This document shows positions 20,720 through 33,363 of a stretch of DNA of 64,000 nt, piece by piece. Position 1 is the first letter of the stretch. Every line of letters begins with the position of its first letter. Source of the stretch: Liolophura sinensis (Eukaryota; Mollusca; Polyplacophora; Chitonida; Chitonidae); the NCBI RefSeq assembly GCF_032854445.1, contig NC_088298.1:23399295-23463294 (forward strand), in the 5' to 3' direction. The notes below the pieces were generated by a model that saw only the letters and a program-made list of their open reading frames with translations, ran no database searches and had not been told where the DNA came from. A program made the position numbers and the translations under genes.

Positions 20720-22500
20720 CTTAATACAAATGTACGTCACAAGACAGAGCACAATTCTTTTCAAAAGTGTCTGAAGAGGCTTAACAAATTTAAGACATGA
20801 AAATGTTGACAAATTTAGTCTTACAACGTCACACTTGACCTGAAACCGTAAATCTGTGTTTTGGGCTAAAAAAACAAAACACATGCGCTCTGTAACAATG
20901 ACCTCTGAACTCACGGTGAGGAATTACTTATCCACTGTGTATTCTGTATAGGCCTATTGCTAGGAAGCCAAAAGTTCTCCTCAGGAAAAAATAATTCTCT
21001 GGAAAAACTGCCCCGAAAGACATGTGCAATGTATATTTAGATTAGAGTAGAAAACACAACTATGAAAAGACTGGAGCATTAGCGTATGCTAGCTTATAGT
21101 GACATCTGGTTAGGTCTGATAACTTAGGCCTGTTTCCTAGACATGAAACAAGCCGTCAGACAATGAGATTTGCGCGGAAATATCAAGCTACTAATCCGCC
21201 CAGCTTTATACATGCCCGTATGCTTATCCTAAGCCGTGATTATTTCTCTTGAAAAATAACAGAACAAGTGCATTAAATGAAAAGGTTTTCGAAATTTACG
21301 TCTTATGACGTCAGACCGGAACTGTAAGCCTATATTTTTCCTGGATATAAAACTAACAGTGAAACTTTGGCTGAAGTACAGCTACCATAAATCCACTCAG
21401 CTTTGTATAATGCCTAAGCCTTCTTTAAAAATAACACAAGAAAAACAAATGAGAGCATTTACGTCCTATGATGTCAGACCTGACCTGAAATGTAAGCCTA
21501 TTTTCCTGGATATACAACTAACAGAGGAAATCTCGGCTGAGTATAAATACGAATCCACTCTCTTCCATATACATTTGCCTATAACCTAAGCCACAACACA
21601 AAACAGGCTAAAAAGACAAAAGAAGACTCAAAAAAAAAAAATAAAAAAATTGAAAGATCTAATATCTTATGACGTCCGACCTGACATGATTAGTTTAGTT
21701 TAGTTCCCAGATCTACATTATCCTAAATGACCCTAAGTTTCGTTCATGACAAACTTGCCCATTTTTCCTGATCCTGACAGTTTAATTGATTTTAGAAAGC
21801 TGTTTTCAGGTTTGCTTGGAACATGGGATGATATTCTACTGGAAAATTGTAAGGTTCAGCACCAAAAACAGTATTCTGTGACATTTACTTGACTCTAAAA
21901 ATGCACTTTTGTGGACAAAATTTGAGGTCACTTAGGCTACTCATTCACCAATGTATACCTACACAAATATGCTTATCTCATGCCACAATCAGTTATTTAA
22001 AAAAAAAAAATGGCAGCAAAGAAAGTAAAACATGTAAAAAAAACAACAATTAAGACGTAAGTACAATCTATTATGAAGTCACACATGAAATCTGACACCT
22101 ACGGCTACTTTCCTGGGCCCAGTTGTTCTACAGCGTATTACGTCATATCATAACTCTAAATTTTAACCAAACTCAGCACCTAATGCAGCTGTCTAAAGTC
22201 AAAGTATAAGACAGAAGATTTACACCATATTCAATACACTGTTATGCATTTATTTCCGGGCCAAGTACCAAACTGGCTTATCCTTAAGCCCTCTAAAAGA
22301 GGCAAGAGAGATCCAACAGACACACAAAAAAAAATACACATATAAAAAATACGTGAATTACCATTTACTGATTTCAGATATCACTAACTGAGTGATTTTC
22401 CTGGATACAGAAAGACTTGTAGCCCTAAAACCTGGACTCAAGTATCAATGGTCAATCCACTCACTGCAGTGCTGTACACTTGACTTCCAATTCACCAGTC
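20720..22500 (+). repeat. Diverged tandem repeat of about 155-175 bp with TGACGTC motifs
   Basis: Recurring blocks: TATGACGTCAGACC (21305), TATGATGTCAGACC (21469), TATGACGTCCGACC (21668), TATGAAGTCACAC (22071) and AACGTCACACTTGACCTG (20825). Each is followed by GTAAGCC/ACGGCTA, TTTTCCTGGATA and then AATCCACTCAGCTTT...CCTAAGCC. A family C element (21718-21939) interrupts the array. Similarity is low enough that this is an old satellite. Confidence 0.65.
21718..21939. mobile_element. MITE-like element, family C
   Basis: TTATCCTAAATGACCCTAAG and GAGGTCACTTAGGCTA form the inverted ends. The interior (TTGATTTTAGAAAGCTGTTTT, GATGATATTCTACTGGAAAA, TTCAGCACCAAAA) is shared with copies at 22963, 31039 and about 46740. 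Confidence 0.72.
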
Positions 22501-22962
22501 CTTCTGCTACCTTGATATGATAATAAGCATAGCAATGGTGACAGAATGACACAGGTCATGGCCATGCCTAGTTATGTAATCAGTCACAGTGACTACCCCA
22601 GGGTTCAGTATAAATCTCCCAAAATTTCCCTCATAACATTCACATTTTAGTGACAAATAAAGGTTTGACACACAATATTACTTACACATAATAGTGCTTT
22701 ATGCACTTAAATTTTTGCAGTAACATCTCAAAACACCTTTCTAAGATCAAAAGAGTCACACAAAACATGTAACTTTATAGTCATTGGCAAATGTTTGGGT
22801 TTTTTACCCTTAGTTTTAATTTCTTCAAGCTGCCACTTAGCACTTCACCCATACAATGTGCGCTAATTTAATCATAACATATTTCCTTGACCGTTTTGTA
22901 TGAAATGTCATCTTGTACCTTCGTAATGAAACACTCTGAAAGGCACTGGGGGTTAGTTGAAA

Positions 22963-23204
22963 TACCCTAAATAACCTAAAATTTCGTCCAGGATTAAGTT
23001 GCTCATGTTTCCAGCTTCAGGAGTTCTATTGATTTTAGAAAGGTGTTTTGAGAGGTGTTTTGAGAGGTGTTTTGAGAGGTGTTTGGAAGGTAGAGTGATA
23101 TCCCACTGGGAAAATGTAATTTTTAGCACCAGAATAATGTCTCATGACATTTATTTGCCTCCAAAGATGTTTTTTGTGGTCAAATCTTTAGGTCATTTAG
23201 GGTA
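22963..23204. mobile_element. MITE-like element, family C, intact ends, with an internal 16-bp expansion
   Basis: TACCCTAAATAACCTAAAAT at the left pairs with CTTTAGGTCATTTAGGGTA at the right. Inside, GTGTTTTGAGAGGTGTTTTG is repeated about four times (23041-23090), a microexpansion absent from the other copies. Confidence 0.78.
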
Positions 23205-23699
23205 CCCGAGCTGGGTTCAATTCCACCCTTGGGACACTTTTGGTGTATTGATCAGCTAGGAGGATTATCTGACAAACTGGCATTATTGCAACATCCCTGA
23301 GTAATTACATGCCCATACTGTACATGCTCCTCTGTCTACAAAGTCTTTTCACATCATTCTGGCACTACATTTCATATAGATTCCCAATTTCCCGCAAAAT
23401 GATTTTACCAGAATCCATTTAAATCCTCAATAAAGACAAAGGCTTTAGTATCACACGAAGGGCAAAATACTAATGGTAAATCAGTCATGTCTTCTGTAGG
23501 CCTCATTACAACCTCATCTTCTTCCAAATAATGAATATGTACACAATTTTCACTTGCCACTGAACTGATTTGCAGGGATTAATGAGGTACTGGGACAGGT
23601 AATTTGTACCTGTGGGAAAGCAGGTGTGGTCACCTATATTATCATTATAAAGTATCAGGCAAATGTACACTGAAAGGTTTACCTGTAAATACACCAATC

Positions 23700-24060
23700 T
23701 TATTTTCTGTTTTACCGGCGAAAATACTAAAACTAAAATACTAAAAAATCGAAAAAATGGAATAAAACTAAAACTGAAAATCCATCTTTTTATTTTTTAA
23801 CGATTGCAATATTTTTACTATTTTCCTGTTTTTTATCTTTGTCTTAATTTAACCAGGCGACCATATGCCAATTATCACACTGTCGTTGTTGCTCTGGTTT
23901 TGTCTGTCTTTTATTCTATTCAACAGACAGACCACATTTCTGATATATTAGGCAATTTTTAAGTTTAATTTTAACTTTCATATCTTCTCCGACATTAGGA
24001 AGAGATTTATTCTGCCTGTAAGCAACAATCTAATTGGAGTGGCCTAACACAAGTATGTCA
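23700..24060. repeat. Diverged dispersed repeat shared with 6845-7100
   Basis: TTTTCTGTTTTACCGGCGAA at the left and TTTAATTTTAACTTTCATATC, TCTGCCTGTAAGCAACAATC and GGAGTGGCCTA at the right. It is AT-rich and non-coding. Confidence 0.45.
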
Positions 24061-24332
24061 CTTCATCAACTACAAGTACAGTGAACATGAAGAGTGTACC
24101 TTGCACGACTTCACGCCTGAATCATACGAATTAAACACAGGTAATTGATGTGTGATTGACAGGACATTAAACATGTCTGCTCCGCTGCTGCTGAGTATAG
24201 ACACACACACAGCAACATGTACTATCTACATGTGCAACTGATCGCAATGCAGATAGTATAAACAAGCTTGCATGTATCATGGTGGACTGCCCTTCATGCA
24301 TGCAGTTAGGTATATTACGCATAACTTTAATA

Positions 24333-24520
24333 TATTTATTTATTCACTTGGTGTTCAATGTTATATTCAAGAATTTTTCTCTTGATTAATGTAAACACAC
24401 ATGTACCTGTGTTATACCTGACAAAACCAGTGGACTCCAAGCTTTAGTGACAGCAGCGAGAGCTGGATTTGAACATGCAACCTCAATGGTCAAGAACCTG
24501 ACAGTCGCAATTAGAAATAA
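24333..24520 (-). mobile_element. Degenerate SINE, antisense
   Basis: TTTATTTATTCACTTGGTGT, TCAATGTTATATTCAAGAAT and, further right, GAGAGCTGGATTTGAACATGCAACC, which corresponds to the box B region. The body between is largely unrecognisable. Confidence 0.45.
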
Positions 24521-24944
24521 TCATAGGTACAGGTAATATATATATACACACGTGTATCAGACGTAAATGAATATAGATAGAGTACTTCAACGTAGGCTTT
24601 TATCAAGTGGCACATTTTGCTTGCCTGACTCATTCAATCACCTTTGTATAGTGCCACATAACAGAAAAACTGAAGTATTTTACAATCTTTATATGCTTCT
24701 GAAAGAATCTGTATTTGCATGTTCCAGGGCAAACTTTACAAATACAGTACATGCAACATACAGGCATCCGTGCACACTATATAACTGTGTGTACCAGATT
24801 ATACACACATCTACTGAGACAAAAACAGTATGAAACCAAATATCATACACAAAGTCTTTTCAAAGCTACCACTTAAGCATCTCCCCAGCCCACTCCCTCA
24901 CCCCACCCATCTCACCCTACACATCAAAATTTCATTTCATTTCA

Positions 24945-26715
24945 TTCATGTGTACATGTACAATGTATGTGTGTGTACATGTACAATGTACATGTGTGTA
25001 GATGTACAATGTACATGTGTATAGATGCACAATGTACATGTGTGTAGATGTACAATGTTAATTTGTAGATGTACAATATATATGTGTGTAGATGTACAAT
25101 GTACATGTGTATAGATGCACAATGTACATGTGTGTAGATGTACAATGTTAATTTGTAGATGTACAATATATATGTGTGTAGATGTACAATGTACATGTGT
25201 ATAGATGTACAATGTATATATGTGTACATGTACAATGTACATGTGTGTAGATGTACAATGTTAATTTGTAGATGTACAATGTACATGTGTATAGATGCAC
25301 AATGTACATGTGTGTAGATGTACAATGTACATGTGTGTAGATGTACAATGTAGAAGTGTAGGTGTACAATGTATGTGTGTGTAGATGTACAATGTACATG
25401 TGTGTAGATGTACAATGTACATGTGTATAGATGCACAATGTACATGTGTATAGATGCACAATGTACATGTGTATAGATGCACAATATACATGTGTGTAGA
25501 TGTACAATGTACATGTGTGTAGATGTACAATGTAGAAGTGTAGGTGTACAAGGTATATGTGTAGATGTACAATATAGATGTGTGTAGATGTACAATGTAT
25601 GTGTGTGTAGATGTACAATGTAGATGTGTGTTGATGTACAATGTACATGTGTATAGATGCACAATATACATGTGTGTAGATGTACAATGTACATGTGTGT
25701 AGATGTACAATGTATATGTGTAGATGTACAATGTACATGTGTGTAGATGTACAATGTACATGTGTATAGATGCACAATGTACATGTGTATAGATGCACAA
25801 TGTACATGTGTATAGATGCACAATATACATGTGTGTAGATGTACAATGTACATGTGTGTAGATGTACAATGTAGAAGTGTAGGTGTACAAGGTATATGTG
25901 TGTAGATGTACAATGTATGTGTGTGTAGATGTACAATGTACATACGTGTAGATGTACAATGTAGATGTGTGTAGGTGCACAATATACATGTGTGCAGATG
26001 TACAATGTATATGTGTGTAGATGTACAATGTAGATGTGTGTAGATGTACAATGTAGATGTGTGTAGATGTACAATGTATGTGTGTGTAGATGTACAATGT
26101 AGATGTGTGTAGATGTGTGTAGATGTACAATATACATGTGTAGATGTACAATGTATATGTGTAGATGTACAATGTACATGTGTGTAGATGTACAATGTTT
26201 ATGTGTAGATGTACAATGTATATGTGTAGATGTACAATGTTTATGTGTAGACGTACAATGTATATGTGTAAATGTGCAATGTATATGTGTGTAGATGTAC
26301 AATGTACATGTGTGTAGATGTACAATGTACATGTGTATAGATGTACAATGTAGATGTGTGTAGATGTACAATGTAGATGTGTGTAGATGTACAATGTAGA
26401 TGTGTGTAGATGTACAATGTACATGTGTGTAGATGTACAATGTACATGTGTGTAGATGTACAATGTAGATGTGTGTAGATGTACAATGTACATGTGTGTA
26501 GATGTACAATGTACATGTGTATAGATGTACAATGTAGATGTGTGTAGATGTACAATGTAGATGTGTGTAGATGTACAATGTACATGTGTGTAGATGTACA
26601 ATGTACATGTGTATAGATGTACAATGTAGATGTGTGTAGATGTACAATGTAGATGTGTGTAGATGTACAATGTAGATGTGTGTAGATGTACAATGTATAT
26701 GTGTAGATGTACAAA
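24945..26715 (+). repeat. 23-bp minisatellite, about 1.77 kb
   Basis: About 77 variants of GTAGATGTACAATGTACATG TGT. Variants alternate GTAC/GTAG/TATA and carry occasional indels (TTAATTTGTAG; AGAAGTGTAGG). Because 23 is not a multiple of three, each frame cycles through the unit, giving long minus-strand ORFs with a 23-residue super-period (MYIVHLHTCTLYIYTHVHCTSTH-like). Segments of several units recur in blocks, for example around 25380-25560 and 25730-25900. The ORFs are a repeat by-product. Confidence 0.95.
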
Positions 26716-27504
26716 TCTACAAAAATAAACAGCTTAACATTCCATAGGTTCACATTATTTTCTCTCCCCTAAATTCCTGCTTAAATGAATCCCAATTACC
26801 ACATTTACTTGTAATATAAGCAAGACAATAAATGTTCCTACTTAGGGAATTTGAAACTACATACATGCCATGTGAAATCCTTAATTTACAGACAAAGCAA
26901 GTCAAATTGCCTGTGTGCAGGGGAAATTCAAGCACACAAACACAGTCTTATGATATATGGCTTTTACAAAAAACAGCAGTTTAGAGGATATACAGAAATG
27001 ACCCCTTGCCCTCTTTCTACACCCCTCGGGAAGTGATTCACACCCACGCTATACATATACTAAAATCAACCCACATACATGACATGTGGATCATATGTGT
27101 GTGGTTTTTATCTTGAATTCACAGATGACATTTTCATGCCTGCATAATTTGTACATTCTCTGACCGATGTACAGGTACGCAAATGTCATGTACATAGTAC
27201 AGACAATAAAATAGAAGTTTTCGCCTACACTCAGGGATACATACTACATGTGTACACAGATGCATGTAGAAGTATTTACGAATACTTGGCAGAGAAGTTT
27301 TCAAGGATGCTCAGCAATACATGTCAATTTCCAGCTCATTGATAGATGTTAATTGGCACCTCATCAATAGATGTCAATTGCAGTTACAGTATAGATGTAA
27401 TATTTAAGTATATGGTGGACATGTCTAAAACTGTATAGCACTGAACTGATTGTGGGACTAGCTGTCTCAGTATAAAACCAACAGCATCAGACTATATGCT
27501 GTTA

Positions 27505-27640
27505 TTTATTTTATTCCTAAAGGTTTGCCTTAGGTGAATTTCACTCATACAACAGCAGTTTAGAGGGTGGAGCAAAACAGAAAAACAATTATGGCTTTTG
27601 GCTGAGAAGTTGAACCTACAGACTTAATTCCAATTGTTTA
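27505..27640 (-). mobile_element. Degenerate SINE remnant, antisense
   Basis: TTTATTTTATTCC..., TTAGGTGAATTTCACTCATA, CAACAGCAGTTTAGAGGGTGG echo the SINE core and its A-rich tail; strongly decayed. Confidence 0.3.
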
Positions 27641-27739
27641 TTAGCTTCACCAGCCTACAAGCAAATTTCAATTAAAAACAATTTTTCAATCATTAATAAC
27701 CTCAATAAATTACCTCTCATTCAAAATAGTGGAAATTTA

Positions 27740-28325
27740 TACACAGGTAAATCTGATTAAAATGCTAGCTTTACAGTTAAAAGTTACCTGATGTTCTTGT
27801 GTCATGCTGTCCACAGCCACTCCCACAGTAAATAATCCAAATCACTTTGGAAAAACTGCCATCAACAGGCTATTAAAACAAAATCACCTGACAGGTAAAA
27901 CATGCAACAGGTAAAAATCTGCCACACCTCCTTGTACGGTTTAGCTGTGTATCACTTCACAGGTGTGAGTGAAGTAAAGCTGGCATCTTGTCAACTCAGG
28001 TGAAATTGTGTCCTGTAGAAAACGCATGAAATTTGCGCCTGCTTTCACCTAGGTCCACAAAGTCCACACTGATTACAGGTACGCGCAGGTAGATCGATTA
28101 ATCATGCCCTTTTATCACCACAGGGTTGATGGGGGGAGGGGGAAGGAGGGTTGTACCTGGCATATGTGTCCTGCCAGCTGTAATACGGTATATAAGTACA
28201 GGTATGTATGCATATATATACACACTCTCCACTGCCACGCCAGGTGTTCTGACTAATCTACCCAGGTGAGGTACTCTACCTGTGCACTGTGTACCTGTGC
28301 TAACGACTTCAATTTACCTGTTCAC
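27740..28325. promoter_or_regulatory. Cluster of CAGGT/ACCTG E-box-like sites
   Basis: About 16 occurrences of CAGGT or ACCTG lie within 590 bp. Examples are ACAGGTAAATC, CACCTGACAGGTAAAA, CAACAGGTAAAA, CACAGGTGTGAG, TACAGGTACGCGCAGGTAG and CCCAGGTGAGG...CTACCTGTGC...GTACCTGTGC. Random expectation is about one. No tandem repeat explains them. CAGGTA/CAGGTG is the known target of Snail and ZEB-type zinc fingers and some bHLH factors; an intronic enhancer is an inference only. Confidence 0.35.
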
Positions 28326-29458
28326 TTAGCCAGTGACCCAGACATGTATCAAGCTCCTCACAAAAGTCAAGCCTCTTTGAAGGCTTCCCATTAAAAAAAA
28401 AAAAAAGTTAGTCCATATAAACATACATGCGCATGTAATCCAGGGCAAAATCAACTTAATCAAGTTTAATCCTTAATCCTATAATCCATCTAAACAAAAC
28501 TATGGAATCCTGCTTATGCTACATCTACTTGTACATTAAATTCCCTTCACATTCACCCATCCTATCAAAAGCTTACATCCCGCTCACGCAGACGCTGGAG
28601 AATCCTTGCCTTCATTTAGCACACCTGTTGATGGGAATGCATTTCCTGCGTATAACATATAACAGGTATGGCAAGGTGTACCTGGCTATTAAGCTCAAAC
28701 CACAGACAACAATACCTGGAGTTGCTAAATGTATCTTCAGCTACGTTTTTTTTCCCCTCCTTATTTTATCAGCTTAATATATCTTCACATGCATATACAC
28801 ACTTATACACAAATACATTTATGCTCTCAAGTTACAGAGCTCTGGAAGCTTACGAGAATGAAGGATGCTATTTTCATACTGTATTATGTTACAAAGGAAT
28901 ACTCGTTCTGATTAGACATGGCTGTTCCTGTAATTACATACATAATGTATAATTATTTAATATTTAATAATAATATGGTTCAGAATAACAAAATATGAAG
29001 AATCTGCAGACGTATTCGCAGATTTTTCACCTGCAGAATACTGAGTAACAATCGCATGTACAGTACTTACTGTTTGTTTAATGAACTTAACGTAGCAACT
29101 TTCCATTGCATTCTGTTTCAACTGGTACTTAGCTCAAATCAACTACATGAATGTTTCCATCATGCGGTGTATAAAGACAAAATTAAACAAAAAGGAAAAC
29201 TATGTTCAGTTATCTTAAAAAGAGTACAGAGAGTACACAATGTACATGTGCATTGACAAGTAAACTGTGAAATTACACATAGGCTATACCAGAAATTTTT
29301 GTGAAAAAAAAATAAAAAAATAAACAAGTTCAAATCCAATCATCTTTTTGCTGTCATATTTATATAACCTAAGTGATTACCATTTACAAAATATTAGCCT
29401 CGTGTTAGGACATCTTGTCGTTTATAATCTTTGCTACCAAGTTTTCAATGGCAACACA

Positions 29459-29584
29459 AACCTGCGGATGGTCTTGGGTTTCCCCCTGGGCTCTGCCCAG
29501 TTTCCTCCCACCATAATGCTGGCTGCCAGCAAAATATTCTCCAGTATGGCGTAAGTCAACAATCAAACAATCAAATAAATAAAT
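29459..29584 (+). mobile_element. SINE 3' half, sense
   Basis: ACCTGCGGATGGTCTTGGGT...CCACCATAATGCTGGCTGCC...CAATCAAATAAATAAAT; the centre has a small deletion (GTCGTATAAGTG missing). Confidence 0.85.
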
Positions 29585-30145
29585 GGCAACACATGCATGG
29601 ACAGGGCTGATATTTTGTAAAAGGTAATTATCTGCACTATTACAAAAACAGTAAAAATGCTGATGAATTGACCTGATCAGTTTTTACCAAAAAATGTCTG
29701 GCATAATCCTTTTAACGTCTGTAAGCACGAGAACCCTCCTCCCTGGTACATATATAGTTCACACATATGTATTACCCTAAAAATAAATGCATTTATGCTA
29801 ATATAGGAAATACAATGCGAGAAAACTGACACTTATGCAAATGTATGCAAAAATGTATTCCTTTTTTTTCTTCCTCGTGTGGTTTTTCATTGGTAAGGTC
29901 CAAAGAAATAAAACAATGAAGAGAAAGAAATTAAGTGATTCAATACATGTACATCTGATTTAGGAACTATTCAATTAAAGCCATATGTCAGATATTGAAT
30001 AAATATCAAGAAAAAGAAATATAAAGTGGAAATAAGTGGTTACAAAGACCTACTTCAACAGCCCAAAAAACTTTATATACAGTCCTGATTGGTGTTATTA
30101 CTGCATTCAAGAATTTTCACTTGCTGAATGACAGCAGAAAGGTTT

Positions 30146-30184
30146 ATTTGTGTGTGTGTGTGTGTGTGGGAAGGGGGGGGGGGG
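30146..30184 (+). repeat. GT dinucleotide tract followed by a G-run
   Basis: About 11 GT units, then GGGAAGGGGGGGGGGGGAC. The G-run alone could slip or form G-rich structure. Confidence 0.8.
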
Positions 30185-30821
30185 ACACCATTGACCTTTG
30201 CTAAAATCCTGACCAACCTCTTGACTTTAGTATTAAGTATCTGATGAAGCAGCTATAAACATTAACCCTGTATATCGTCACAGTGAGTCTGGACATGATA
30301 AATGAATATGACTCTCATTTCTTGTATGAGTAAGAACAAGCATTAAAAGTACATGAAAACCTCAACACTTATCTTTCAACATAATATAAAAGCAAATATT
30401 AAACTTTTCTCTGTGCTAATGGGCAAAAAGTCTGATCTTTTTTTCCGGTCACCATCTACAAATTATAAGTTACAGGCAGTGAGTGACTGTTTTTCTCTAC
30501 TGATGTCAACCTGACATCAAAAAAGAAGAGTGAGATCAACAGGTGAGGTACTAGGTCCAAATGCACCACACACACAAAATGGTGGTATACACAGTGGATG
30601 CAGCTAGGGCCACTTCTGTAATTGTATAGTAACATTGTGATACACTGCAAAAAGTAACATTTAATGGGTGTTTTATGCATGAATATGTCATCTATACATT
30701 GCATCTGGAGTCATGTTTATGGGTGAAAAACAGAAACACCTAAAGCCAATACTGAATCAGCAGGGACTGGTTTTGAACTGGTGACCTCACTAGGTAAAAT
30801 TACATGTTCCCTGTTTCTTTG

Positions 30822-31015
30822 GAACACCTGGTCTGCTCATTTAAGCCAATATATAGGTAATTCTAGCAGGAATATTGAATTTCTTTTTTCTCACATGGTT
30901 AGACCATCTAATGAATAGCATACTCATATATTTTCCAAAAGGATGGTAAAGAAATGTAATATTCTACTTTCAACACTGTTAATATCTGTCCCAAATTTTA
31001 GAGGAATTCAGGGAA
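30822..31015. mobile_element. MITE-like element, family D, inverse orientation
   Basis: ACACCTGGTCTGCTCATTTA, GCCAATATATAGGTAATTCT, AGCAGGAATATTGAATTTCT and CCCAAATTTTAGAGGAATTC are the inverse complement of the 12013-12224 element. Confidence 0.6.
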
Positions 31016-31038
31016 ATAAGCTTACTGCAACATGTATA

Positions 31039-31255
31039 TACCATAAATGACCTAAAACTTTGCCCACAGAAGTGCATTTTTCGAGGCCAAAAAATGTTGC
31101 AAAATATTATTTTTGGTGCTGAAACTTACAATTTTCCAGTAGAATATCATTCCATGTTTCAAGTAAACCTCAAAACACCTTCTAAACTCAACAAAACTCT
31201 CAGAATAAGGGAAAGGGTCAGTTTGTCATGACGAAATTTATGGTCATTTAGGGTA
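31039..31255. mobile_element. MITE-like element, family C, intact ends, inverse orientation
   Basis: TACCATAAATGACCTAAAAC pairs with TATGGTCATTTAGGGTA. It carries AGTAGAATATCATTCCATG and TTTTGGTGCTGAAAC, inverse to 21718-21939. It lies immediately beside the family D element ending at 31015. Confidence 0.75.
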
Positions 31256-32588
31256 TGTATGTGTTCTTACATTTTATTCTTAACGTGGTTATGAACTTCT
31301 CTGGCCAAAAATGAAAAAAAAAAATGATCCCAAACCCTATCTTTGAACTTTTCATGAAGGATTTTTCTCTTCACCTGCTATTCCAAATGAGCATTAAACC
31401 AGAAACAAGTCGACAAAGAAAACCCCATGTGACACAAGAAGTAAACAGAGCAGAAGACAGCCAGATGTACATGTAGAGCTATAAATAACCATGTCCTTCA
31501 TCAAGCATACACGACATCAAAAGTACCTGTGCTGGATTCAAGTTACTCATAACGCATAAATTAGCATTCATATTTACTCAGGTGATGGGCAGCCCACATA
31601 CCTGTGTTTGACGCATACATAATGATGGCTTACAGGTAAGAATGTGTTAGCCCCTTGCTGCTGTATCTCGCGGTAAACCACACATTAACCGAAAACTATA
31701 AATATAAAAATCCATGTCCAGAAAACAGCGGTGATTTTTGGTCAGTTTTAAAACTTTGATAAAAAAGGATTACCCTCTGAAGCAATTAAACACAGTCTTC
31801 AACTGAATACCTGGAAATCATGTAAGTGTAATGTGCATGATTAAAAGGTATTTAACTTTTTTGTTCTGCACACACATCTATATTCTCAGACATTAACTAT
31901 ATTAAAACTGTGACACGATTACTGCTCATGTACATGTATGTATAAACTGGCATACAATTATCACCTCATCAATATTTATTTTAAATAAAAATTTAAATGA
32001 AATTTGATCTTTGAATACCTCTACCACCTACAACTGGGATTTTAACTCCTTGTGCGTGTATGCTTCACAGAAAATGCATAAGATGGTATCCACAAATCAG
32101 GATAAGTTAATCAGTAGTCAAGAACAGTCTTCATCGTGACTTCAAAATTAAATTTGGGAAGATTAAATACATTAACATGGGTCTTTAGATAAGCAACTTG
32201 ACATTTTTTTTTTTCGTACACATACCTCTACACCCTATCTGCAAAGTGGTATCATCTGCTGCATGCCCATTAGAAAAAATCTAATAATAGGTCAGAGGGC
32301 AAACTGTAATACTGATTTAGATTGGAGGGTGGGTAGCTTGTTTGTGTTGCACCCATTTTTAGGACAAATGACATCATACTAGCAAGGAATAAATAACTCA
32401 TGAAGATATGACATGAAAAATAAAAAAAACTATAGCTGAGAGAGCCACTTAATAGTAGAAATTTATACATCTGTGACATAATATTGTCAAGTAGTTTTTT
32501 CTTTTATTTACAAAAACAACACGTCCCTGGATATTCTGAGGTATCATGATGAACAAATTAAGTGTTTTCAATTTATAAAGGTGGAAAT

Positions 32589-32808
32589 ATACCCTAATTC
32601 CTCAATCTTTTCACATATAACGAGCAACTTCCAGTGCAATTTATGCACATTCTTAATTTGGTTTTGGAAGGAAAACTACACTGGTTGAATTGGCCAGTGT
32701 CAGAGCTTCACAAAAAGTATTTAATTTCATCAGTCAATACAGAATAATGCCTTCAGAATATGCTTGAAAAAACACCTTGCAAACCTGTGAAATGGTCAAA
32801 GAATGACA
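32589..32808. mobile_element. MITE-like element, family A
   Basis: TATACCCTAATTCCTCAATC, TTTTCACATATAACGAGCAAC ... CCTTCAGAATATGCTTGAAA...CCTGTGAAATGGTCAAAGAA. The right TIR is partly decayed. Confidence 0.72.
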
Positions 32809-33166
32809 GCACATGTATGTATAAGAAAATGGTTTCAGTCAAATATATGTTAGCATTTTAGTTAATTTTCTTCTTTTTTTAAATTTTTAAAAAAATTTAT
32901 ACAAAAGCAGTGTGGGAGTGTGAGAAACAGTTACTGCTCACTGTGTACAAGTATCCATGCGATTATTTTAGTCATATCTTCTTCAGAAAGTATAGGGAAA
33001 AGAACACACTTCTTGGTAGCAAATACCATAAAGTCTACCTGACCCAAAAGACAAGAGTTTGAAGTTAAGTTTATCTTCTTTTTTATATTGTATTTTTAAT
33101 TAAGTTCAACAAATGGACTCAAAATCTGTTTTCAACTCAAATACAACACATTTACCATGGCTGTAT

Positions 33167-33224
33167 AGGTGAAATATTCTTGAGTACCGCATAAAACACT
33201 GACCAAATAAACAGATAAATAAAT
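33167..33224 (+). mobile_element. SINE 3' end fragment, sense
   Basis: TAGGTGAAATATTCTTGAGT, ACCGCATAAAACACTGACCA, AATAAACAGATAAATAAAT. Only the core end and tail remain. Confidence 0.7.
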
Positions 33225-33363
33225 CAAAACACTTCAACCTAAACCAGCTGTTTTCAGACACGGGAAAAACGATTAGCATGAATAGGACTCAAAAATCTAT
33301 TTAAATATATAAGATAAGAACTTTACATAAGTTTGTGGATGATAAATGATAAAAATTTCTTCA

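Noticed and set aside
24942-26753. Very long minus-strand ORFs (up to about 500 codons) rich in His, Thr, Tyr
   Set aside because: They are produced by the 23-bp minisatellite, which is open in several overlapping frames at once; the peptide has only a 23-residue repeat period and no start context, splice signals or conserved features.
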